Positions 35,401 through 45,887 are shown, numbered from the stretch's first letter. The stretch is DNA of 55,990 nucleotides from an uncultured Actinomycetes bacterium (GCA_903834705.1 CAILKF010000042.1:1-55990), one strand, 5' to 3'. Notes: generated by a model not told the origin, from the sequence alone. A program made the numbers and translations.

Positions 35401-35919
35401 ACGATAAGCCAGCTTGTTGACGATGAATCGTCAAGTGAAAAGATTGTCACAATTGGCGGGTTAATTACTTCGATTCAAAGAAAAGTTACTAGGCAAGGTG
35501 CTTCGTGGGCGATCGTTACTGTCGAAGATCTCGAGGGTTCACTTGAAGTTTTATTCTTTTCTAACACCTACGTACAGCATGCACTTTCACTGACTGAAGA
35601 TCGAGTCGTGGTCATCCGCGGACGAGCTGACAGGCGCGAAGATAAATTACGATTCACAGCACTTGAGATGACTTTTCCAGATATTTCTAAAGGGCCCACT
35701 GGCCCACTCGTGGTGACAATTCCAATTTCGCAGTGCACTCCTCCCATAGTTGACCGATTGAAAGAAATTTTGAGAACTCATCCTGGGCAACGCGAAGTTC
35801 ATCTGGCAATCGATGACATGGGCAAAATCACTCTCATGAAACTAGAGCCTCGCGTAACGGCTTCTCCGAGTTTGAGCGCAGATCTCAAATCCATCTTGGG
35901 GGCGGGTTGTCTCGCGTAG
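32428..35919 (+). CDS. dnaE1: replicative DNA polymerase III alpha subunit DnaE1
   Basis: A 1163-aa C-family polymerase. The PHP domain has intact metal-site stretches HLHVHTEYSMLDG (His6, His8, His10) and MTDHGNVFGAF, as in actinobacterial DnaE1 proteins whose PHP domain proofreads. The palm has GPGRGSAAGSLVSYALGI (about 369-386) and MPDIDLDFDERRR (about 408-420), followed by YQEQVMAIAQKVAGFS, a clamp-binding region near QFDLFGG (about 931-937), and an OB domain (IVTIGGLITSIQRKV). It is the main replicase, in contrast to the SOS-linked DnaE2. GTG 32428 is chosen because the PHP domain starts at once. Confidence 0.97.
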   Translation: MDSFAHLHVHTEYSMLDGAARVGDLVAEVARQEMPAIAMTDHGNVFGAFDFYKQAKKVGVKPIIGIEAYVAPESRFDKRRVKWAEGGDDDVSGGGAYTHMTLLAENNEGLANLFRLSSLASLEGYYYKPRMDRELLAKYGKGIIATTGCPGGEVQTRLRMGAYKEAVRAASELRDIFGAENFYLEIMDHGIEIESRVKADLLKLGKELNLPLLATNDLHYTYLEDAAAHEVLLCVQSGSILADPKRFKFDNNQFYLKSATEMRELFKEIPESCDNTLLIAERCNVTLREGENLLPKFSVPESETEDSWLRKESQRGLAEKISGAIPNQYQERLSYELDVMIKMGFPGYFLVVADLVSHAKRQGIRVGPGRGSAAGSLVSYALGITALDPIEHGLLFERFLNPERISMPDIDLDFDERRRSEMIRYATEKYGEDRVAQIITYGTIKSKQSIKDSTRVLGYPYAIGEKLTKALPPAIMGKDISLSGIFDVKNERYDEASEFRTLYETDPDSKKVVDTARGLEGLKRQWGVHAAGVILSKEPLLDVIPIHRREADGAIITQFDMGACEATGLLKMDFLGLRNLSVLDDCLLNIKSNCNQEVVLETLTLDDQKTFALLGRGDTLGVFQLDGGPMRALLRSMAPDSFADISAVIALYRPGPMGENAHNNYADRKNNRKPVVSIHPELSVPLEEILGDTYGLIVYQEQVMAIAQKVAGFSLGRADLLRKAMGKKDREILDKEYVHFEAGMKSNGFSVGAIAELWKTLIPFSDYAFNRAHSAGYGVVSYWTAYLKANYPTEYMAALLTSVRDDKDKSALYLSECRRMGIRVLPPDVNESDAEYTPRGKDIRFGLAAIRNVGEGVVASIKKSRLEKGNFTSFGDFLAKVDVQVCNKKTIESLIKAGAFDSFSVSRKGLMAVHLEAIDSIIETKRAEAVGQFDLFGGETSTSVSGLDIEIPPGEWDKALLLSYEREMLGLYVSDHPLLGVEHVLRSSTDMTISQLVDDESSSEKIVTIGGLITSIQRKVTRQGASWAIVTVEDLEGSLEVLFFSNTYVQHALSLTEDRVVVIRGRADRREDKLRFTALEMTFPDISKGPTGPLVVTIPISQCTPPIVDRLKEILRTHPGQREVHLAIDDMGKITLMKLEPRVTASPSLSADLKSILGAGCLA

Positions 35920-35980
35920 GACATGAGTTCGACGAGAGAAGAAAATTCCAACCCTTAGACACCTGGCTAGCCTCTAGACT

Positions 35981-36010
35981 TTGAACTCCTGAACCTGCGA
36001 CAGATATGGA
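35981..36010 (+). promoter_or_regulatory. predicted promoter of the his-trp operon
   Basis: TTGAAC (35981-35986) and TATGGA (36005-36010) are 18 bases apart in the only sizeable gap (94 bases) before hisD. The transcript would start within a few bases of the hisD ATG, so no room is left for an attenuator. No His-rich leader peptide is present. Confidence 0.4.
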
Positions 36011-36013
36011 TAA

Positions 36014-37327
36014 GTGACAATGATTCGCACCGTTGATTTTCGCGGACGGGCACTTACAAAATCTCAATATCGCAGTGAACTTCCGCGGGCACACATGGAT
36101 ATTGCAAGCGCGATGGTGCAGATTGAACCAATAATTGAACGGGTAAAGAATGGAACGCAAGAAGATTTGTTCAATTTGGCAGAAAAATTCGACGGTGTGA
36201 GGCCTACCAGCATCAAGGTATTGCAAAAGGATATTGATTCTGCGCTTGCAGATTTGAATCCTGAGATTCGAAAGGCGCTCGAACGTTCGATAGAGCGAAT
36301 TACTTTTGTCCATAAAGAGCAGACTCGAAGCACCAAAACAACAACAGTTGTTGATGGAGCGACAGTGACTGAGAAATGGATTCCGGTAGATCGTGTGGGC
36401 CTCTACGTTCCTGGAGGGAGAGCTGTTTATCCAAGTAGCGTGATGATGAATGTAATTCCCGCTCACATTGCAGGTGTGAAAAGTTTGGCAGTTGCTTCGC
36501 CTCCGCAAGCGGAGTTTGGCGGACTTCCACATCCCACAATTTTGGCTGCATGTGCACTACTTGGCGTTTCTGAGGTTTACGCAATTGGTGGCGCACAAGC
36601 AATTGCTCTCTTTGCTTACGGTATGGAAGATGTATGTGAAAAAGTAGATATGGTCACCGGCCCAGGAAACATTTATGTGGCCGCTGCCAAGCGCGCGTTG
36701 CGAGGAATTATTGGAATTGATTCAGAGGCAGGACCTACTGAAATTGCAATATTGGCTGACGATTCCGCTCATGCACATGAAGTCGCTGCAGATCTAATCA
36801 GTCAAGCAGAGCATGACGTTATCGCTGCAGCCGTGCTCGTGACTGATAGTCCTGACCTAGCCAATGCAGTGCGGGAGCAATTGGCAACGCGCGTTGCACT
36901 GACAAAGCACAGTGAAAGAATTTTGACGGCACTTTCTGGGATCCAGTCTGCAATTGTTTTAGTTGATTCGATTGCACAAGGTATTGACGTTGTTAATGCC
37001 TACGCTGCAGAACACCTGGAAATTCAGACTAAAGCCAGCCTTGAAGATGCAGAAAAGATTAGAAATGCCGGCGCTATTTTCGTCGGCCGTTTTTCGCCAG
37101 TTTCATTGGGGGACTATTCCGCAGGCTCTAATCACGTATTACCAACTGGCGGCTGTGCGTGCCATTCAAGTGGGCTAAGTGTTCAGACATTTTTGCGAGG
37201 AGTTCATCAGATTCAGTATGACGAGAAATCCTTCAATGATATTTCATATACAGTAATTACTTTGGCCAACGCCGAAGATTTGCCTGCACACGGAGAAGCG
37301 ATAACTGCGCGAGGTGAAATTCTATGA
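36014..37327 (+). CDS. hisD: histidinol dehydrogenase HisD
   Basis: A 437-aa zinc enzyme for the last two steps of histidine synthesis (histidinol to histidine, NAD-linked). Evidence is [19 protein letters not shown] (about 131-149), [56 protein letters not shown] with zinc ligands Gln/His, and [14 protein letters not shown] near the end. ATG 36014 is the first gene of a tightly packed run; it overlaps hisC (ATGA). Confidence 0.97.
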   Translation: MTMIRTVDFRGRALTKSQYRSELPRAHMDIASAMVQIEPIIERVKNGTQEDLFNLAEKFDGVRPTSIKVLQKDIDSALADLNPEIRKALERSIERITFVHKEQTRSTKTTTVVDGATVTEKWIPVDRVGLYVPGGRAVYPSSVMMNVIPAHIAGVKSLAVASPPQAEFGGLPHPTILAACALLGVSEVYAIGGAQAIALFAYGMEDVCEKVDMVTGPGNIYVAAAKRALRGIIGIDSEAGPTEIAILADDSAHAHEVAADLISQAEHDVIAAAVLVTDSPDLANAVREQLATRVALTKHSERILTALSGIQSAIVLVDSIAQGIDVVNAYAAEHLEIQTKASLEDAEKIRNAGAIFVGRFSPVSLGDYSAGSNHVLPTGGCACHSSGLSVQTFLRGVHQIQYDEKSFNDISYTVITLANAEDLPAHGEAITARGEIL

Positions 37328-38424
37328 CCTCTCCACAATGGCCAACATGGTTGCCACTGCGTAAAGACTTGCAAACACTTACGCCTTACGGTGCTCCCCA
37401 AGTGAGAAGCATTGCTCAACTCAACACCAATGAAAATCCTTACCCGCCTTCGCAAGCGCTTGTCGACGCAATTGCAGAACGAGCTAGTGAAGTGGCAAAG
37501 AACCTTAATCGCTACCCCGATCGCGAAGCTATTAACCTAAGGGAATTACTTGCGCAATTTATAAACCAAAGAGAAGCCACCAATTTAACTGCTGACAATG
37601 TTTGGGCTGCGAATGGAAGCAACGAAGTAATTCAATCCCTATTCTTGGCATTTGGTGGCAGGACTGCACTTGGTTTTGTGCCTTCCTACTCGATGCATCC
37701 AATAATCGCGCAAAGTACTTCCACCGAGTGGGTTCAAGCCGATCGCGAAAATGATTTTACAATCGATGTGTCGAAGGCCTGTAAGCAGATTCGTTCTACG
37801 AAACCTGCGATGGTTTTTGTTACTACACCGAATAACCCCACGGGAACTTGTATCCCCATCGCCGATATCAAGGCAATTGCAGACGCCGCCAAAGAGATCG
37901 GCGCCTTATTAATAGTGGACGAAGCCTATGCAGAGTTCTCGGATGAAACTTCTGCAGCAACGCTCATCAACGAGCATCCGCACATTGTCGTAGTCCGAAC
38001 CATGAGCAAAGCCTTCGCATTTGCAGGGGCGCGAGTGGGATATTTACTTGCGAACTCTGTGATTGTTGATGCAATGAAAATTGTGAGATTGCCCTATCAC
38101 CTGAGTGCCATGACACAGGCGATAGCAATCGTTGCGCTAGATCACCGTGCCGAATTACTACATAGCGTTGACGAACTCATTTCCTCTCGCAAACGAGTAG
38201 CCCAAGAACTTGTTCAGATGGGTTTAACAGTGATGCCTAGTAGCGCGAATTTCTTGCTATTTGCCGTGGAATCCCCAACAAAAGTTTGGCAGTCACTCTT
38301 AGATCAAGGAGTATTGATTCGAGATGTGGGATTATCGGGTTATCTGAGAGTGACTATCGGCAATGAGGCCGAAAATCTAGAGTTCCTTTCTGCGTTAAAG
38401 AAAACACTAGGAGGCCAGGCATGA
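37324..38424 (+). CDS. hisC: histidinol-phosphate aminotransferase HisC
   Basis: A 366-aa fold-type I PLP aminotransferase. Landmarks are [11 protein letters not shown] (about 35-45), [42 protein letters not shown] with the PLP-contact Asp, and [18 protein letters not shown] with the PLP lysine. It transfers an amino group from glutamate to imidazole-acetol phosphate. Both ends overlap hisD and hisB by ATGA. Confidence 0.95.
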   Translation: MTSPQWPTWLPLRKDLQTLTPYGAPQVRSIAQLNTNENPYPPSQALVDAIAERASEVAKNLNRYPDREAINLRELLAQFINQREATNLTADNVWAANGSNEVIQSLFLAFGGRTALGFVPSYSMHPIIAQSTSTEWVQADRENDFTIDVSKACKQIRSTKPAMVFVTTPNNPTGTCIPIADIKAIADAAKEIGALLIVDEAYAEFSDETSAATLINEHPHIVVVRTMSKAFAFAGARVGYLLANSVIVDAMKIVRLPYHLSAMTQAIAIVALDHRAELLHSVDELISSRKRVAQELVQMGLTVMPSSANFLLFAVESPTKVWQSLLDQGVLIRDVGLSGYLRVTIGNEAENLEFLSALKKTLGGQA

Positions 38425-39005
38425 GAACAGCTCGCGTCGAACGAAAGACTAAAGAATCCCACGTCATCGTCGAACTTAATCTCGACGGAGATGGAACTAT
38501 CGATGTCTCTACTGGAGTTCCCTTTTTCGATCACATGCTGGGTCAACTCGGCAAGCATTCAGGATTCAATCTCACCGTAAAAACCACAGGTGATGTTGAA
38601 GTTGATTCTCACCACAGCGTTGAAGATACGTCTCTAGCCTTTGGGCAAGCGCTAAAAGAGGCGCTCGGAGATAAAGTTGGCATTCGCAGATTTGGCGATG
38701 CGATGGTGCCACTGGATGAAGTTCTGGTTCAAGCAGCGGTCGATTTATCTGGGCGTCCATATCTCGTACATCGACAACCCGAAATAGTTGAGTTGATTGG
38801 AACTTTTGATACGACGATGGGTAAACACATTTGGGAATCCATTGTTGCTGAAGCCCACATCGCTTTACACGTGAGAGTTCTCGAAGGTCGCAATGCGCAT
38901 CACGTGCTTGAAGCACAGTTTAAAGCGGTAGCGCGCGCTCTTCGCGATGCAGTTTCGCTCGATGGCAGAGTTGCAGGAATTCCTTCAACAAAAGGCGCTC
39001 TTTGA
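38421..39005 (+). CDS. hisB: imidazoleglycerol-phosphate dehydratase HisB
   Basis: A 194-aa monofunctional HisB. The metal-binding motifs are FFDHMLGQLGKHSGF (about 35-49), VDSHHSVEDTSLAFGQAL (about 61-78) and a second half DLSGRPYL, HIALHVRVLEGRNAHHVLEA. It removes water to give imidazole-acetol phosphate. No phosphatase domain is fused, as usual in actinobacteria. It overlaps hisC and hisH. Confidence 0.97.
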   Translation: MRTARVERKTKESHVIVELNLDGDGTIDVSTGVPFFDHMLGQLGKHSGFNLTVKTTGDVEVDSHHSVEDTSLAFGQALKEALGDKVGIRRFGDAMVPLDEVLVQAAVDLSGRPYLVHRQPEIVELIGTFDTTMGKHIWESIVAEAHIALHVRVLEGRNAHHVLEAQFKAVARALRDAVSLDGRVAGIPSTKGAL

Positions 39006-39610
39006 TAGCGATTCTTGATTATGGTTCTGGCAACCTGCGTTCTGCCCAAAGAGCATTTGCACATACAGGGCTTGACGTTCAAGTTACATCAGATCCTCGT
39101 ACCTGCATTGAGTCGGATGGACTCGTTGTACCCGGCGTCGGTGCTTTTCAAAGTTGCATGATTGGGCTGGAAGTTGCCCATGGGGATGAAATAATTAAGG
39201 AAAGAATTTCAAAGTCTCGCCCAGTTCTTGGAATTTGTGTAGGGATGCAAATTCTTTTTTCACACGGATTAGAACCTTCGAGATCTCACACTCAGAGCGC
39301 ACGCGGACTTGGATATTGGGATGCAGAAGTAAGCAAGATCGAAGCGCCAGTGTTACCTCACATGGGATGGAATAACGTTGAGGCAGATCCAAATTCCGAA
39401 CTTTTCCGTGGGCTTTCGGGCGAAACTTTCTATTTTGTGCATTCCTACGCTGCTAAGAAAAGTGTCGGGTCAAAACAGGCTTGGACTAATTATGGAGAAA
39501 CTTTTCTTTCGGCGGTAGAGGATGGTCCGCTCAGTGCAACGCAATTCCACCCCGAGAAATCAGGTAAAGCTGGACTTGCTTTCATTAGGAATTGGCTAGG
39601 CACCTTATGA
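39002..39610 (+). CDS. hisH: imidazole glycerol phosphate synthase glutaminase subunit HisH
   Basis: A 202-aa class I glutamine amidotransferase. It opens [18 protein letters not shown], has the oxyanion-strand region [11 protein letters not shown], nucleophile Cys in [11 protein letters not shown] (about 75-85) and the His-Glu pair in QFHPEKSG (about 181-188). It delivers ammonia to HisF. The start is a TTG at 39002 overlapping the hisB stop. The end overlaps hisA. Confidence 0.95.
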   Translation: MIAILDYGSGNLRSAQRAFAHTGLDVQVTSDPRTCIESDGLVVPGVGAFQSCMIGLEVAHGDEIIKERISKSRPVLGICVGMQILFSHGLEPSRSHTQSARGLGYWDAEVSKIEAPVLPHMGWNNVEADPNSELFRGLSGETFYFVHSYAAKKSVGSKQAWTNYGETFLSAVEDGPLSATQFHPEKSGKAGLAFIRNWLGTL

Positions 39611-40332
39611 GAGAGAAAAGATTCGAGTTACTACCGGCCGTTGATGTTAAAGATGGCAAGGCGGTGCGGTTAGTGCAAGGAGAACTTGCGCGCGAAACCA
39701 TCTATGGAAATCCGTTAGAAGTTGCCCTTGAATTCCAAAGCGCCGGCGCAGAGTGGCTTCACTTGGTTGATTTGGATGCAGCATTTGGAAGAGGCGATAA
39801 CTCACAATTACTGGCCGAAGTTGTTGGAGCGCTAGACATAAAAGTTGAACTCTCAGGTGGAATTAGAGATAGTCAAACTCTGGATAGAGCACTTGCCTCA
39901 GGTTGTCATCGTATTAATTTGGGAACTGCGGCGCTAGAAAACCCAGAATGGACCTCGTCGGTAATTAATAAATATGGCGACCGCATTGCAGTGGGATTAG
40001 ACGTCAGGGGGCGGACGTTAGCCGCTCGTGGATGGACATCCGAAGGTGGCGATCTATACGAAACAATTGAACGCTTAGATCGCGATGGATGCGCACGATA
40101 TGTATTAACGGATGTTGCAAAAGACGGAACGCTCACCGGGCCCAACATTGAACTTCTTAAAGCGGTCTGCCTTGCAACCAGTAAACCCGTAGTCGCAAGT
40201 GGTGGAATATCTTCTCTTGCAGATCTCGAATCACTTCTTGCAATAGAGGGTATAGAAGGCGCAATTGTTGGCAAAGCGCTTTACGCGGGAGCATTTTCAC
40301 TTGAACAAGCGCTAGCGGTCACCTCTCAATGA
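39607..40332 (+). CDS. priA: bifunctional HisA/TrpF isomerase PriA
   Basis: A 241-aa beta/alpha-barrel. [20 protein letters not shown] (about 5-24), [54 protein letters not shown], and [17 protein letters not shown] match actinobacterial PriA, which isomerises both ProFAR (histidine) and PRA (tryptophan). The Asp in VDVKD and the one in DVAKDG are the acid-base pair. With no trpF nearby and a trp operon fused downstream, dual use is likely. ATG 39607 overlaps the hisH stop; an upstream TTG at 39592 is less likely. Confidence 0.93.
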   Translation: MREKRFELLPAVDVKDGKAVRLVQGELARETIYGNPLEVALEFQSAGAEWLHLVDLDAAFGRGDNSQLLAEVVGALDIKVELSGGIRDSQTLDRALASGCHRINLGTAALENPEWTSSVINKYGDRIAVGLDVRGRTLAARGWTSEGGDLYETIERLDRDGCARYVLTDVAKDGTLTGPNIELLKAVCLATSKPVVASGGISSLADLESLLAIEGIEGAIVGKALYAGAFSLEQALAVTSQ

Positions 40333-41102
40333 CACTAAGGGTTCGAATAATTCCTTGTCTAGATGTAACTGATGGGCGAGTGGTCAAGGGGATAAATTTT
40401 AAAAATCTCATTGATGCCGGCGATCCAGTCGAGATGGCCGCACTTTATGATTTGGAGGGTGCAGATGAGATCACGTTTCTGGATATTTCTGCAAGCAGTT
40501 CGGGCAGAGAGACCACGTTAGAAGTAGTTCGAAAAACTGCAGAACAGGTTTTCATCCCATTAACTGTTGGAGGCGGAATTCGCACCGTCAGCGATGTCGA
40601 CCAACTTTTGCGTGCAGGTGCTGACAAAGTTTCGATTAATACTGCTGCAATTGCTCGACCGGAATTAATTGCAGAGATTGCAGATAAATTTGGATCACAA
40701 GTTTTGGTGCTTTCAGTTGATGCCCGAAGAGCACAAACAAAATCGGGGTTCGAAGTTACAACTCATGGCGGGCGCGAGAGCGCACATATTGATGCACTTG
40801 AATGGGTAGAGAAAGCTTGCAACTTAGGCGTTGGTGAAATATTGCTTAACTCAATGGATGCAGATGGAACCCGTGCTGGGTATGACATCGGGATGATTAG
40901 TTCAATACGAGCAATCACCGATGTGCCCCTGATTGCTAGTGGTGGGGCGGGAGCACTTTCTGATTTTGCCGGGGCCCTGGATGCTGGAGCAGATGCGCTC
41001 TTGGCTGCGAGCGTTTTCCATTTTGGAGTTCATAGAATTGGTGATGTTAAGCGTTATTTGCTGAAAGAGGGATATTCCATTCGCGAGGAGAGTAATCAAT
41101 AG
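40329..41102 (+). CDS. hisF: imidazole glycerol phosphate synthase cyclase subunit HisF
   Basis: A 257-aa beta/alpha-barrel that uses ammonia from HisH to make imidazole glycerol phosphate and AICAR. Signatures are [19 protein letters not shown] with catalytic Asp (about 5-23), [28 protein letters not shown] split over the phosphate site, VLSVDARR with the second Asp (about 128-135), [17 protein letters not shown] and [14 protein letters not shown]. It overlaps priA by ATGA and hisI follows after eight bases. Confidence 0.96.
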   Translation: MTLRVRIIPCLDVTDGRVVKGINFKNLIDAGDPVEMAALYDLEGADEITFLDISASSSGRETTLEVVRKTAEQVFIPLTVGGGIRTVSDVDQLLRAGADKVSINTAAIARPELIAEIADKFGSQVLVLSVDARRAQTKSGFEVTTHGGRESAHIDALEWVEKACNLGVGEILLNSMDADGTRAGYDIGMISSIRAITDVPLIASGGAGALSDFAGALDAGADALLAASVFHFGVHRIGDVKRYLLKEGYSIREESNQ

Positions 41103-41110
41103 GGCAGAAT

Positions 41111-41467
41111 ATGCCTATGAATCAGCACGGACTTTCTGAAGCTGTTCGTAAACTTTTAAAGGATTCACACACACTTATCCCTGCAATCGCTCAGGACCAT
41201 GTGAGTGGAAAAATTCTGATGCTGGCGTGGATGAATGAAGAATCATTAGCAATCACCCTTGCGACCAAGAAGGCTACGTATTGGAGCCGAAGTCGTAACG
41301 AGCTTTGGGTTAAAGGTTCCACTTCTGGCCACTTTCAATTTATTAAAGACGTTTGGCTTGATTGTGATGGAGATGCTCTTGTTCTCAGTGTTGAACAAAT
41401 CGGATCGGCATGCCACACGGGCGAGCTTTCTTGCTTTCATCAAAACCTGCTGGAGATTTCCGAATGA
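41111..41467 (+). CDS. hisI: phosphoribosyl-AMP cyclohydrolase HisI
   Basis: A 118-aa zinc/magnesium hydrolase opening the purine ring of PR-AMP. Motifs are [53 protein letters not shown] and the last CHTGELSCF, which provide the metal-binding Cys and Asp residues. ATG 41111 is used; ATG 41117 is possible. No HisE domain is fused and no hisE or hisG is in the window. It overlaps trpE, joining the two pathways in one transcript. Confidence 0.94.
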   Translation: MPMNQHGLSEAVRKLLKDSHTLIPAIAQDHVSGKILMLAWMNEESLAITLATKKATYWSRSRNELWVKGSTSGHFQFIKDVWLDCDGDALVLSVEQIGSACHTGELSCFHQNLLEISE

Positions 41468-42948
41468 AATTAGAATCTTTTCGCGAATTCGCAAAAGAAT
41501 TCAATGTGATTCCCGTTTCCCGCACGCTTTTAGCGGATAGCGAAACACCACTGGGCGTCTATCGGAAATTAGCAAAAAACCAACCAGGTACCTTTCTATT
41601 GGAATCGGCAGAACATGGGGGAGTTTGGTCTCGCTATTCCTTCGTTGGTGTTCATTGCGAAGCCACACTCACTGAGAAGAATGGATTGGCGGAGTGGGAA
41701 GGAATTATGCCCGCCGGCGCTCCAAACAATATTCCTGTATTGGATGCACTTCGCGTTTGCGCAGAGCACCTTAAATCTCCACGAATTCCAGGTTTACCTC
41801 CTCTTACCGGAGGGCTCGTGGGTTACATGGGTTATGACTGCGTGCGTTCACTGGAGAAACTTCCAAAATTAACCAAGAAAGATCTCCAGATTCCTGATCT
41901 TGCATTTATGTTAACCACGGATTTGGCAGTGCTTGATCACTCCAATGGCACGATCACTTTGATAGCTAATGCAATCAATTGGGATGGCAGTAATGAACGT
42001 GTTGATCTAGCTTGGGAGTCAGCCCAAGAAAGATTGAATCAGATGGAATCAGATCTGCTACATGCGGATAAAGGGGAATTGGCACAGATTGCGCCGAAAT
42101 CCGAACCTATATTTAGTCGCAATATCGAATCCGTTGATTATTGTGAAAATGTGATGAAAGCAAAATCAGAGATAACTGCTGGTGAAGCATTTCAAGTCGT
42201 TCTTTCACAACGCTTCACTATGGATTGCAGTGCTGATGCTCTTGAGGTTTACAGAATGTTGCGGGTTCAAAATCCCAGCCCCTACATGTATTTACTTCGT
42301 TTACGCGAAGGCCTTGATATTGTCGGCTCAAGCCCTGAAGCTCTCGTCAAGGTAACCGATCGTGAAGTTCTGATTCACCCCATTGCCGGAACTCGGAAAC
42401 GATCTGATTCACCCGAGGAAGATATTGCCCTCGGAGAAGAACTCCTCGCCGATCCGAAAGAGCGAGCAGAGCATTTGATGTTGGTTGACTTAGGTAGAAA
42501 TGACATTGGACGCGTGTGCGCTCCCGGCACCGTTGAAGTTGTTGAATTCATGCATGTCGAACGATATTCGCATGTGATGCATATTGTTTCTACAGTAACT
42601 GGAACTCTCAATACTCAAACATCGCCCGTTGACGCGCTCTTTAGCGTGTTTCCAGCAGGCACATTATCTGGCGCACCTAAACCGCGAGCCATGGAAATCA
42701 TTGAAACCCTTGAAACTACTCGTCGCGGAATTTATGGCGGCGCTATCGGGTACATAGATTTCACAGGCAATATTGACACGTGCATCGCAATCAGAACCGC
42801 AGTCATCCAGAATGGTAAAGCACATGTTCAAGCCGGTGCCGGGATTGTTGCCGACTCAAATCCAGAGTCCGAAAATCAAGAGTGCATCAACAAAGCTGCA
42901 GCAGTCCTAAGTGCAATATCGGCAGCAAATGCTTTAAGGAAATTGTGA
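41464..42948 (+). CDS. trpE: anthranilate synthase component I TrpE
   Basis: A 494-aa chorismate-using enzyme. The N-terminal domain holds the tryptophan feedback motif [19 protein letters not shown] (LLES about 41-44). The catalytic domain has [44 protein letters not shown] and [15 protein letters not shown]. It makes anthranilate with ammonia from TrpG, which is absent here. The frame is open upstream inside hisI, but ATG 41464 overlapping the hisI stop gives the usual length. Confidence 0.95.
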   Translation: MKLESFREFAKEFNVIPVSRTLLADSETPLGVYRKLAKNQPGTFLLESAEHGGVWSRYSFVGVHCEATLTEKNGLAEWEGIMPAGAPNNIPVLDALRVCAEHLKSPRIPGLPPLTGGLVGYMGYDCVRSLEKLPKLTKKDLQIPDLAFMLTTDLAVLDHSNGTITLIANAINWDGSNERVDLAWESAQERLNQMESDLLHADKGELAQIAPKSEPIFSRNIESVDYCENVMKAKSEITAGEAFQVVLSQRFTMDCSADALEVYRMLRVQNPSPYMYLLRLREGLDIVGSSPEALVKVTDREVLIHPIAGTRKRSDSPEEDIALGEELLADPKERAEHLMLVDLGRNDIGRVCAPGTVEVVEFMHVERYSHVMHIVSTVTGTLNTQTSPVDALFSVFPAGTLSGAPKPRAMEIIETLETTRRGIYGGAIGYIDFTGNIDTCIAIRTAVIQNGKAHVQAGAGIVADSNPESENQECINKAAAVLSAISAANALRKL

Positions 42949-43112
42949 TGCAAAAATTTCTCGTCATACTCGTTGCACTATCGGCAGCCACAGCGCTAAT
43001 TATTCGAATAATTACGAAATTGCCTTCAAAGTATGAAAGAAAGCCAAGGCAGTTAAGTACGTGGAATGCATTGGATCACGGAATCGACCCAACTGATGGA
43101 GAAGTTTTGTGA
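42948..43112 (+). CDS. 54-aa single-pass membrane protein between trpE and trpC
   Basis: ATG 42948 overlaps the trpE stop (TGATG) and the stop overlaps the trpC GTG, so the gene is firmly embedded in the operon. The product has one helix, FLVILVALSAATALIIRII (about 4-22), a basic loop, and the tail [18 protein letters not shown]. Larger Trp-operon-associated membrane proteins (TIGR02234, about 200 aa) at this place end in a like W-x-A-LD-x-G-x-DPT motif. I infer that this is a much reduced form keeping the last helix and tail. Function unknown. Confidence 0.72.
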   Translation: MQKFLVILVALSAATALIIRIITKLPSKYERKPRQLSTWNALDHGIDPTDGEVL

Positions 43113-43882
43113 GCGTACTCGACGAGATCATTGCTGGAGTAAGAGAGGATCTTGCAACTCGCAGAGGTTCCATGGATCAAATTCTTGAAGCAGTTGAAAA
43201 GGCAAATCCAGTCAAAGATGCAGTCGTTGCTCTTAAGGGCGACAAGATTCGGGTGATTGCCGAAGTTAAGAGATCATCACCGAGCAAAGGTCAATTGGCG
43301 CAAATTTTAGATCCGGCAGAATTGGCAAAATCTTATGAGGCTGCGGGAGCCAGCGCCGTGAGTGTTCTTACAGAGTCACGTCGATTCGGCGGATCCTTAA
43401 AGGATTTAGATGTAGTCAGATCGGCTGTCAATGTACCGGTTCTTCGCAAGGATTTTATGGTTGATGAATATCAATTTTACGAAGCACGCGCTCATGGTGC
43501 GGACATCATTCTTCTTATTGTTGCTGCACTTTCAAAAAATCAACTGCATGACTTTGCGGATTTAACTAAATCACTGGGTATGCATGCATTAATCGAGGTG
43601 CACACCGAGGACGAGCTCATTCGAGCTCTTGAGATTTCGCCTTCAATAGTTGGAGTGAACTCACGAAACTTAAAAACTTTAGAAGTTGATCCGCAAGTGT
43701 TTAGCTCGCTTATTCCCCAAATCCCAGAAAACATTATTCGTGTGGCCGAATCTGGTATCAGCAGCGCTGATGATGTTGGATTCGCAAAAAAATGTGGTGC
43801 GAACGCAGTATTGGTAGGCGAGACCCTGGTTAAAGGCAGTGACGTAGCCCTCACAATGCGCACATTGTTGGCGCAAGGGTAG
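43109..43882 (+). CDS. trpC: indole-3-glycerol phosphate synthase TrpC
   Basis: A 257-aa monofunctional beta/alpha-barrel. Key stretches are [13 protein letters not shown] (catalytic Glu and Lys, about 49-61), [45 protein letters not shown] split at the conserved Lys, [24 protein letters not shown] and [13 protein letters not shown]. It closes the indole ring. The GTG start at 43109 overlaps the previous stop (GTGA). Confidence 0.96.
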   Translation: MSVLDEIIAGVREDLATRRGSMDQILEAVEKANPVKDAVVALKGDKIRVIAEVKRSSPSKGQLAQILDPAELAKSYEAAGASAVSVLTESRRFGGSLKDLDVVRSAVNVPVLRKDFMVDEYQFYEARAHGADIILLIVAALSKNQLHDFADLTKSLGMHALIEVHTEDELIRALEISPSIVGVNSRNLKTLEVDPQVFSSLIPQIPENIIRVAESGISSADDVGFAKKCGANAVLVGETLVKGSDVALTMRTLLAQG

Positions 43883-43885
43883 AGT
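43880..43885 (+). promoter_or_regulatory. possible internal -10 element for leaderless trpB
   Basis: TAGAGT starts with the TAG stop of trpC and lies eight bases before the trpB ATG at 43894. The AAGGG upstream is 14 bases from the ATG, too far for good pairing. An internal promoter for trpBA is possible. Confidence 0.35.
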
Positions 43886-43893
43886 GCACCATT

Positions 43894-45084
43894 ATGCCAA
43901 ACGGAGAAATTATTGGTCATTTCGGGCCTTACGGGGGACGTTTTGTTCCTGAAGCCCTGATCGGTGCATTGGATGAATTAGAGAGCGCACACAAGAGTGC
44001 GATTAATGATCCAGAATTTCAAGCAGAACTTACCCACTTACATGCAACGTACACGGGACGACCAAGCATTATCACCGAAGCAAAAAGATTTGCAGAATTT
44101 GCGGGAGGAGCGCGGATACTTCTCAAGCGAGAAGATCTCAATCACACCGGAAGTCACAAAATCAATAACGTTTTAGGGCAAGCGCTTTTAACTAAGCGCA
44201 TGGGAAAGAAAAGAATTATTGCTGAAACAGGAGCAGGTCAACATGGCGTTGCTTCAGCAACCGCCGCTGCGTTATTTGGTCTTGAATGTGTTGTTTACAT
44301 GGGAGAAGAGGACACGCAACGTCAAGCACTCAATGTGGCTCGCATGAAATTGCTTGGTGCTGAAGTCATTCCAGTAACGGCTGGTTCTCGAACCCTCAAG
44401 GACGCAATTAACGAAGCCATGCGTGATTGGGTGACGAATGTTGAAACAACTCATTATTTACTTGGCACAGTAGCCGGGCCTCACCCATTCCCAACTATGG
44501 TGCGCGACTTTCAAAAAATTATTGGGGAAGAAGCGCGGGAGCAAGTTCTTGCCTTGACGGGACGATTGCCTGACGCAGTACTTGCGTGTGTAGGCGGAGG
44601 CTCTAATGCAATCGGAATTTTCCATGCATTTATTCCTGATGCGAATGTGCAACTGATTGGATTTGAAGCCGGAGGAGACGGAATCGAAACTGGTCGACAT
44701 GCGGCAACAATTACGGGTGGATCTCCGGGAGTTTTGCACGGTACCCGTTCCTATGTTTTACAAGATGCAAACGGTCAAACAGTTGAGTCTCATTCCATTT
44801 CGGCAGGTCTTGATTACCCAGGCGTTGGCCCAGAGCACGCATTCCTTAATGACATTGGTCGCGCACAATATCGAGCTATTACAGATGCGCAGGCAATGGA
44901 AGCTTTTGCCATCATGTGTAAATGTGAAGGAATAATTCCCGCCATTGAAACCGCACATGCATTAGCGGGAGCCATTCAAATTGGAAAAGAACTCGGACCT
45001 GATGCGATTTTGTTAATTAATTTCTCAGGACGCGGAGACAAAGATGTTCACACCGCTGCCGGGTATTTCGGAATTCCCCTCTAA
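43894..45084 (+). CDS. trpB: tryptophan synthase beta chain TrpB
   Basis: A 396-aa PLP enzyme joining indole and serine. It opens with [20 protein letters not shown], the PLP lysine is in [14 protein letters not shown] (Lys89), then [20 protein letters not shown] with catalytic Glu, [18 protein letters not shown], the phosphate loop [10 protein letters not shown], and the C-terminal [12 protein letters not shown]. It forms the alpha2-beta2 complex with TrpA encoded next. It is the standard TrpB1 form. Confidence 0.97.
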   Translation: MPNGEIIGHFGPYGGRFVPEALIGALDELESAHKSAINDPEFQAELTHLHATYTGRPSIITEAKRFAEFAGGARILLKREDLNHTGSHKINNVLGQALLTKRMGKKRIIAETGAGQHGVASATAAALFGLECVVYMGEEDTQRQALNVARMKLLGAEVIPVTAGSRTLKDAINEAMRDWVTNVETTHYLLGTVAGPHPFPTMVRDFQKIIGEEAREQVLALTGRLPDAVLACVGGGSNAIGIFHAFIPDANVQLIGFEAGGDGIETGRHAATITGGSPGVLHGTRSYVLQDANGQTVESHSISAGLDYPGVGPEHAFLNDIGRAQYRAITDAQAMEAFAIMCKCEGIIPAIETAHALAGAIQIGKELGPDAILLINFSGRGDKDVHTAAGYFGIPL

Positions 45085-45887
45085 TGAGAACTCATTTAGA
45101 TCAAGCACTCGAGAAGGCGAAGAACGAAAATCGAGCAGCACTGATCGCCTACATTCCTGCAGGGTTTCCTTCATATGAAGGTTGCAAAAAAGTCATTTCT
45201 GTTTTCCAGCAAGCTGGGGTAGACGCTGTTGAGATCGGGTTTCCTTACAGCGACCCAGTGATGGACGGTCCGACAATTCAAGAAGCAGCAAGCATTGCAT
45301 TGCGCGGACGAACTGGCGCAGCGCAAGTTTTTTCAACTGTTAAACATGCGCACGAGTCAGGACTAGCAACGTTAGTCATGACATATTGGAATCCCATCGA
45401 AAAATTTGGCGTCGAAGCTTTCGCTCAGGAGATTTCAAATAATGGAGGTTCTGGCGTTATAACACCTGACTTGCCTATTGAAGAATCGACACAATGGCAA
45501 GGCGCAGTGCAAGCGTCTGGGATCAATTCAATTTATGTTGTTGCGCCAAGCACCACCCAGGAAAGGTTGGCGCGAGTTACATCACATTGTTCTGGTTTTG
45601 TTTATGCAGCTTCTCTCATGGGAGTCACAGGTACACGCACATCTGTTGCATCCGGAGCACAAGATTTGGTTTCGCGAATTCGAAAGGAAACAACAATCCC
45701 AGTATGTGTTGGCCTAGGCGTTTCCACTCGCGAACAAGCTAAAAGTGTTGCCTCTTATGCCGATGGAGTTATTGTTGGTTCTGCATTTATTAAGATTTTG
45801 CTTGAGGCCAAGAGCGAAGCGCAAGGCTTGGAAAGAGTTGAGGCTCTTGCAAGAGAACTTGTGTTGGGAGTCAGGGAGGCACGATGA
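45084..45887 (+). CDS. trpA: tryptophan synthase alpha chain TrpA
   Basis: A 267-aa beta/alpha-barrel that splits indole glycerol phosphate. Catalytic residues are in DAVEIGFPYSDPVMDGPTIQ (Glu, and Asp of PVMDGP, about 47-66). Other marks are ALIAYIPAGFPSYEG, VMTYWNPIEKFG, GVITPDLPIEES and VCVGLGVSTREQA. ATG 45084 overlaps the trpB stop (TAATG), and the end overlaps mauE (ATGA). Confidence 0.96.
   Translation: MRTHLDQALEKAKNENRAALIAYIPAGFPSYEGCKKVISVFQQAGVDAVEIGFPYSDPVMDGPTIQEAASIALRGRTGAAQVFSTVKHAHESGLATLVMTYWNPIEKFGVEAFAQEISNNGGSGVITPDLPIEESTQWQGAVQASGINSIYVVAPSTTQERLARVTSHCSGFVYAASLMGVTGTRTSVASGAQDLVSRIRKETTIPVCVGLGVSTREQAKSVASYADGVIVGSAFIKILLEAKSEAQGLERVEALARELVLGVREAR

Noticed and set aside
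35923-35958. Short ORF MSSTREENSNP before hisD as a histidine leader peptide
   Set aside because: It holds no histidine, has no ribosome binding site, no terminator or antiterminator pair follows, and the predicted promoter lies after it.
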